Below, in pieces: positions 60,270 through 64,000 of a DNA stretch of 64,000 nt. Location: NCBI GenBank assembly GCA_900539425.1, contig UQBX01000002.1, positions 62,001 through 126,000 on the forward strand, read 5' to 3'. The number at the start of each line of letters is the position of its first letter. Position 1 is the first letter of the stretch. The position numbers and the translations under genes are program-made. The notes under the pieces were generated by a model, which did not search any database, was not told where the DNA came from, and saw only the letters and a program-made list of their open reading frames with translations. The DNA comes from an uncultured Oscillospiraceae bacterium. GTDB taxonomy: Bacteria > Bacillota > Clostridia > Oscillospirales > Acutalibacteraceae.

Positions 60270-60298
60270 ATTATACTATAACGCTCTCCGTCAATCAA
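60270..60298 (-). promoter_or_regulatory. Promoter of soj-spo0J
   Basis: On the minus strand: TTGATT (60298-60293), 17 bases, TATAAT (60275-60270). Confidence 0.6.
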
Positions 60299-60311
60299 TA
60301 TTTGCGGGCAA

Positions 60312-60327
60312 AGTTTCACGTGAAACA
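60312..60327. promoter_or_regulatory. parS site 1
   Basis: AGTTTCACGTGAAACA, one base off the consensus TGTTTCACGTGAAACA. Flanked by a perfect 10-bp inverted repeat, TTTGCGGGCA (60301-60310) / TGCCCGCAAA (60351-60360). Confidence 0.9.
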
Positions 60328-60382
60328 GTGCAATTATTTTTTGAAAATTGTGCCCGCAAAAACTAAAGATACAATATGTTGA

Positions 60383-60398
60383 TGTTTCACGTGAAACA
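60383..60398. promoter_or_regulatory. parS site 2
   Basis: TGTTTCACGTGAAACA, exact consensus; binds ParB/Spo0J. Confidence 0.95.
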
Positions 60399-61016
60399 CA
60401 GTGAAAAGGCTCAAAGCAGGCGATTGTATAAAAAACTAAATCAGACAAAGTATAGAGGATAACCATTGCATATAAAACTGTAAATAAAATCAAAATCTAA
60501 GAATTACGGCTTTAATTCTATATTACGGCTTATAGCAATACAAGAGTATAGTAGATGTATTATATTGCTGTATAAGTTATGTATCTATGGCTGATATTTA
60601 TTTGTTAATGTTTAGTTACTGTTATTTCATTACTAATATTTTATTACTGATATTAATTTGATAATACTTCCTGTGTTTCTGTGCTTTTATCTGGCACGCA
60701 TTGGATCAGGGCACAGCAAGTTGAAGTGAGGAGAATTATATATTTAAATATAAAGAAAGTACCGTTTTAATTCATTATTATGCGAAATACATAGGCAAGC
60801 AAGAAGAGTATTATATTTGAAACAACTATCCATATGAACTACCGTAATTTGAAAGATTAGTTTCAATGTTATGTGTTTAAATCTGATTTTGTATTATTTC
60901 ATATATGTTTATGTTAATTATGCGCCATAAAGGTATGTTTTAAACATTTTGAACATGGTTTTCAACAAATATTGTATTAAAACATTGTTTAAATGAAATT
61001 CCATATATTGTGGACA
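60399..61016. other. Long A/T-rich gap between noc and soj
   Basis: About 620 bases without a believable gene. TTTAAAC-type words and inverted copies of AACATTGTTT/AAACATTTTGAAC occur near 60940-60990. I looked for DnaA boxes (TTATNCACA) on both strands and saw only partial ones, so this is not clearly oriC. Confidence 0.5.
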
Positions 61017-61032
61017 TGTTTCACGTGAAACA
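61017..61032. promoter_or_regulatory. parS site 3
   Basis: TGTTTCACGTGAAACA, exact consensus, about 620 bases from site 2. Confidence 0.95.
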
Positions 61033-61159
61033 CAAGGACAATAAAATGGTATTTATAATATAAATAAAGCATATAATAAAAGCGTAAGCAAAAGAGGTTG
61101 GGATAGTAAGGACATTATTAATACAACAGCTGTAAAGCAGGGGCACGTAATAAAAAATA

Positions 61160-61195
61160 AAAGCAGAATGGCCCGCCGTTGCCGGCAGGCCATTC
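61160..61195 (-). terminator. Terminator of noc
   Basis: GAATGGCC with GGCCATTC and inner GCC/GGC pairs; TGCTTTTATTTTTT follows on the minus strand. Confidence 0.75.
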
Positions 61196-61238
61196 CACGT
61201 GATGAAAAGAGGAGAATATGTTAAAACGGTTTCCCGTT

Positions 61239-62066
61239 TTAAGCAGTATTAGCATCTGCAGAAGTTTTATCTGGGGTATGCTTTTGCAGATTTTTAGGAA
61301 TACGAACAAGAAACTCTATATAATCGTCCGTTTCCGTTTTGTTTGATTCAGCGGGGATACCCGCTTCTTTCATGGTATTTATTGCTTTATTAACAGTATT
61401 AACAAATATTCTTACATCTTTGAATATCTTTACTATGTTGTTTTTATGAGGTTTAACCTCTTTATTTGTAATGGAATTGATATATTCCTCAGTCTGCTGA
61501 ACATTGAGCCCTTTTTCTTTTATCAGATTAAGGGCTGTCCACATCTGCTTTTCGCTCTCAAGCCTGAGCAGGGCGCGGGCGTGCCGTTCGGACAAGCCTT
61601 CCTTTTCAATAAAGTAACGCACATCGGCAGGGAGCTTTAAAAGCCTTAACTTATTTGAAAGAGCACTCTGGCTTTTGCCGAGACGCTTGGCAATCTGCTC
61701 CTGCGTCATTCCGAAATGATTTTGCATCTGGCTTATTGCCTGTGCCTCTTCAAAAAAGCTGAGGTCTGAACGCTGTATATTCTCAATTATGGAATAAACA
61801 GCTGACTCTTCATAATCACAGTCCACTATAAGGCAGGGAACTGTTGCAAGATTTGCAAGTATTGCCGCCCTGAGCCTGCGTTCACCTGCAATTATTTCAT
61901 AATAATCGCTGTTATTTATACGGCGAGCAAGCAGTGGCTGAAGAATACCGTTTTCCTTTATAGATTCGGCAAGGCTCAGCAATTCCTCGCTCTTAAATTG
62001 TTTTCGGGGCTGATACGGGTTAGGCAACAGCTTTTCCGTTGCTATTCTTTGAACTTCCTCGGGCAT
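61239..62066 (-). CDS. noc: Nucleoid occlusion protein (ParB family)
   Basis: 275 residues from ATG 62066 with AAGGAGTG upstream. ParB-type core: LLPNPYQPRKQFKSEELLSLAESIKENG, GERRLRAAILAN, ENIQRSDLSFFEEAQAI, and helix-turn-helix GMTQEQIAKRLGKSQSALSNKLRLLKLP. Differs from the parB at 58566 by lacking the N-terminal GLGKGLGAL tail, and its place between rsmG and soj is that of noc. Blocks septum formation over the nucleoid. Its DNA sites (ATTTCCCGGGAAAT in Bacillus) were not seen in the window. Confidence 0.88.
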   Translation of the reverse strand: MPEEVQRIATEKLLPNPYQPRKQFKSEELLSLAESIKENGILQPLLARRINNSDYYEIIAGERRLRAAILANLATVPCLIVDCDYEESAVYSIIENIQRSDLSFFEEAQAISQMQNHFGMTQEQIAKRLGKSQSALSNKLRLLKLPADVRYFIEKEGLSERHARALLRLESEKQMWTALNLIKEKGLNVQQTEEYINSITNKEVKPHKNNIVKIFKDVRIFVNTVNKAINTMKEAGIPAESNKTETDDYIEFLVRIPKNLQKHTPDKTSADANTA

Positions 62067-62146
62067 TTGCCACACTCCTTATATCTCCTCGAAAAGAGCA
62101 CTTACCTCTCTCTGATAAACACTATATCACAAACGGCAAAAAAATA

Positions 62147-62175
62147 AAAGGATTTCTCATCGGGGAAATCCTTTA
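62147..62175 (-). terminator. Terminator of rsmG
   Basis: AAAGGATTTC and GAAATCCTTT; TTATTTTTTT follows on the minus strand. Confidence 0.8.
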
Positions 62176-62197
62176 TATTTCATCACTATTCTTTATT

Positions 62198-62899
62198 TTA
62201 AAGCGGTTTTGAAGTAATTTTTTTAGTTCTTCTGGGGTATTTTGACGGAGTTTGCGATAATTTTTTTATCACAACAAGATTTCTTGTGTCATCATTAGGC
62301 AGTTTCAGATAAACTACCTGCTCAATTTTTCCGCCTAAAGTCTGTACGGCGTTGGCTCCAAGCTCCGCTTCGTCTTCAGCACCCTTCATTGCAATAAAAG
62401 TTCCGCCCACTTTTATCAGCGGCATTGCGTATTCGGCAAGGATATTGAGCGGGGCAACAGCTCGGCTGACAGCGAAATCAAACTGTTCTCTGTAATCAGC
62501 GTCATGAGCTATCTCCTCCGCACGGGCATGAAGCGTTTGCCCCACAAGTCCGCTCTGCTTTAAAACATCATTTATGAAAGCAAGCTTTTTACCAACGGAA
62601 TCAAGAAAAGTAATATCAAGATCAGGTCTTGCGATAAGCATAGGCAGTCCCGGGAAGCCCGCACCGCAGCCGATATCAATCACACTTGAACCGGCAGGGA
62701 AATCCGCCGCCTTTAAAACACTCAGCGAATCGGCAAAATGCTTTACGGCAATTTCGTCCGGTTCGGTAATTGCGGTCAGATTTACATGTTCGTTCCAGCG
62801 CAGAAGTCTGTTTTCAAGCAGTTCAAAGCGGTCAAGCGCCATCATATCGAGCGCCGTTCCCATATCGTCTGCATACCTGCTTACCAAATCCCTGTTCAT
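62198..62899 (-). CDS. rsmG: 16S rRNA m7G527 methyltransferase
   Basis: 233 residues. VNLTAITEPDEIAVKHFADSL (38-58), SAM loop VIDIGCGAGFPGLPMLIARPDL and TFLDSVGKKLAFI are the RsmG (GidB) signature. Methylates G527 of 16S rRNA. ATG overlaps the mnmG stop (ATGA), with GGAGG just ahead. The C-terminal 20 residues are Lys/Arg-rich. Confidence 0.96.
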   Translation of the reverse strand: MNRDLVSRYADDMGTALDMMALDRFELLENRLLRWNEHVNLTAITEPDEIAVKHFADSLSVLKAADFPAGSSVIDIGCGAGFPGLPMLIARPDLDITFLDSVGKKLAFINDVLKQSGLVGQTLHARAEEIAHDADYREQFDFAVSRAVAPLNILAEYAMPLIKVGGTFIAMKGAEDEAELGANAVQTLGGKIEQVVYLKLPNDDTRNLVVIKKLSQTPSKYPRRTKKITSKPL

Positions 62900-64000
62900 A
62901 ATGCCTCCAAAATTATGTTGAGCGCCGCAATGTCCGCGGGGTTTACACCGCTTATGCGGCTTGCCTGCCCAAGATTTTCAGGCCGTATTTTGGAAAGTTT
63001 TTCTATCGCCTCAAGGCGCAGCCCTTTAAGAGAGGAATAATCAAGGTCCGCCGGTATTTTTTTGCGCTCAATGCGCCGCATCTCTTTGATCTGCTGTTCC
63101 TGACGCGCTATGTAGCCCTCGTACTTAACTGATATTTCCACCTGCTCAAAAACTTCGGGCGGATAATCGGGTCTGTCAGGATCAACGCTTTCCAAATCTT
63201 TATACGTAACCTGGGGTCTTTTTAATAATTCTATCATTTTACACCCCTTTTTTAAAGGGGTTGTTTTACATTTTTTTAAAATTGACTGAATTTTATCATC
63301 TGCGTGAACTGAAGTTTCCTCAATTCGTGCCATTTCCTGAGCTATCTGCTCTTTCTTTTTAAGGAAAGCCGAGTAACGCTCATCACTTATAAGTCCTATT
63401 TCATGGCCGAGAGGTGTAAGCCTCAAGTCCGCGTTGTCCTGCCTGAGCACAAGTCTGTATTCACTGCGGCTTGTCATCATTCTGTACGGATCGGTGCATC
63501 CCTTTGTTACAAGGTCATCAATAAGCGTGCCGATATATGAGCCGCCGCGGTCAAGTACAACGGCTTCCTCACCGCGAACTTTTCTTGCGGCGTTGATGCC
63601 CGCAACAAGTCCCTGCGCCGCCGCTTCCTCATAACCGCTTGAACCGTTAAACTGCCCCGCACCGAAAAGACCGGGATAATCGTTGAACTCAAGACTTGCT
63701 TTAAGAGCGGTAGGGTCAACGCAGTCATACTCAATAGCGTATGCTGTTCTCATAACCTGCACGTGCTCAAGCCCGGGAATGGTGTGGATAAACGCAAGCT
63801 GAACATCCTCGGGCAGTGATGATGAAAGACCCTGAAGGTACATTTCCTCAGTTTCAAGTCCGCACGGCTCTATGAAAAGCTGGTGGCGTTCCTTGTCCGA
63901 AAAACGAACAACCTTATCTTCAAAGCTCGGGCAGTATCTGGGGCCCTTGCCCTCTATCTTGCCGCTGTAAAGAGGGGAGCGGTCAAGATTTTCAAGGATA
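62896..64000 (-). CDS. mnmG: tRNA uridine-34 5-carboxymethylaminomethyl modification enzyme, N-terminal part outside the window
   Basis: Open from the stop at 62896 through the right edge (about 367 codons seen; the full protein is near 620). Visible: LYSGKIEGKGPRYCPSFEDKV, FIEPCGLETEEMYLQGLSSSLPEDVQ, GQFNGSSGYEEAAAQGLVAGINA, then MMTSRSEYRLVLRQDNADLRL and the C-terminal helical domain with SRISGVNPADIAAL. With MnmE it modifies U34. Upstream mnmE should follow beyond the edge. Confidence 0.96.
   Translation of the reverse strand, partial: ILENLDRSPLYSGKIEGKGPRYCPSFEDKVVRFSDKERHQLFIEPCGLETEEMYLQGLSSSLPEDVQLAFIHTIPGLEHVQVMRTAYAIEYDCVDPTALKASLEFNDYPGLFGAGQFNGSSGYEEAAAQGLVAGINAARKVRGEEAVVLDRGGSYIGTLIDDLVTKGCTDPYRMMTSRSEYRLVLRQDNADLRLTPLGHEIGLISDERYSAFLKKKEQIAQEMARIEETSVHADDKIQSILKKCKTTPLKKGCKMIELLKRPQVTYKDLESVDPDRPDYPPEVFEQVEISVKYEGYIARQEQQIKEMRRIERKKIPADLDYSSLKGLRLEAIEKLSKIRPENLGQASRISGVNPADIAALNIILEAL

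Noticed and set aside
60224..61238. oriC in the noc-soj gap
   Set aside because: Only partial DnaA-box matches on either strand; parS sites alone do not make an origin.
1..64000. CRISPR array or rRNA genes
   Set aside because: No regularly spaced repeats and no 16S/23S/5S core sequences seen anywhere in the window.

Overview
The window looks like a chromosomal segment of an endospore-forming, gut-type Clostridia (Oscillospirales/Ruminococcaceae-like is my best guess). This rests on a cortex-lytic enzyme (SleB), Soj/Spo0J/Noc with parS sites, a T-box leader, strong purine-rich Shine-Dalgarno sequences and many family-typical Firmicutes genes. The right end (mnmG-rsmG-noc, then soj-spo0J-serS) has the classic origin-proximal gene order, so the replication origin should lie near, probably just beyond, the right edge.

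Left to right: (1) 1-8 kb is a glycan-use region: a GH35 beta-galactosidase (cut by the left edge), two secreted or anchored phosphoesterases, a divergent GH101-like glycosidase, a GPH sugar symporter and a cytosolic phosphoesterase. (2) 8-11.2 kb holds a Zn/Cd P-type ATPase with its ArsR/SmtB regulator, then a small sigma-region-4-like pair. (3) 11.4-14.3 kb has a candidate small RNA, a second GPH symporter and an anchored extracytoplasmic protein. (4) 14.5-18.4 kb has a phosphoribosyltransferase-like gene and T-box-controlled leuA-leuB. (5) 18.4-22.5 kb is a DnaD / DnaC-like loader / calcium-loop membrane protein operon, and tRNA-Gly. (6) 22.6-24.3 kb is a divergent alpha/beta hydrolase-TetR pair.

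(7) About 24.32-31.5 kb is an A/T-rich inserted element: a large serine recombinase at one end, TnpV at the other, an oriT-like noncoding stretch, and a three-gene cassette of EcoRI-family adenine methyltransferase, DUF262-HNH nuclease and AlbA_2 protein. This cassette is the best candidate for a little-described (probably anti-phage) system. A 9-bp direct repeat marks possible junctions. Two structured 40-bp repeats in opposite orientation, with compensatory base-pair changes, sit just outside.

(8) 31.5-44 kb is housekeeping: S1 protein, DUF951-murI-prfA-(Sua5::CoaE fusion)-M18 peptidase, chromate transporter halves with LysR, sleB, Ogg-rsmE, cysK. (9) 44-50 kb has a PadR/HAAS/secreted trio, a 19-residue peptide gene beside VanZ, trmB, mnmA, nadA and a GHMP sugar kinase. 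(10) 50-55 kb is a galactofuranose glycan operon with glf and three GT2 enzymes. (11) 55-57 kb is a Ktr/Trk potassium system. (12) 57-64 kb is the segregation and origin-side block.

One cross-cutting oddity: three genes (phosphoribosyltransferase-like, calcium-loop membrane protein, murI) have no ATG/GTG/TTG at their evident N-terminus. Each instead has ACG or CTG at ideal spacing from a good Shine-Dalgarno.
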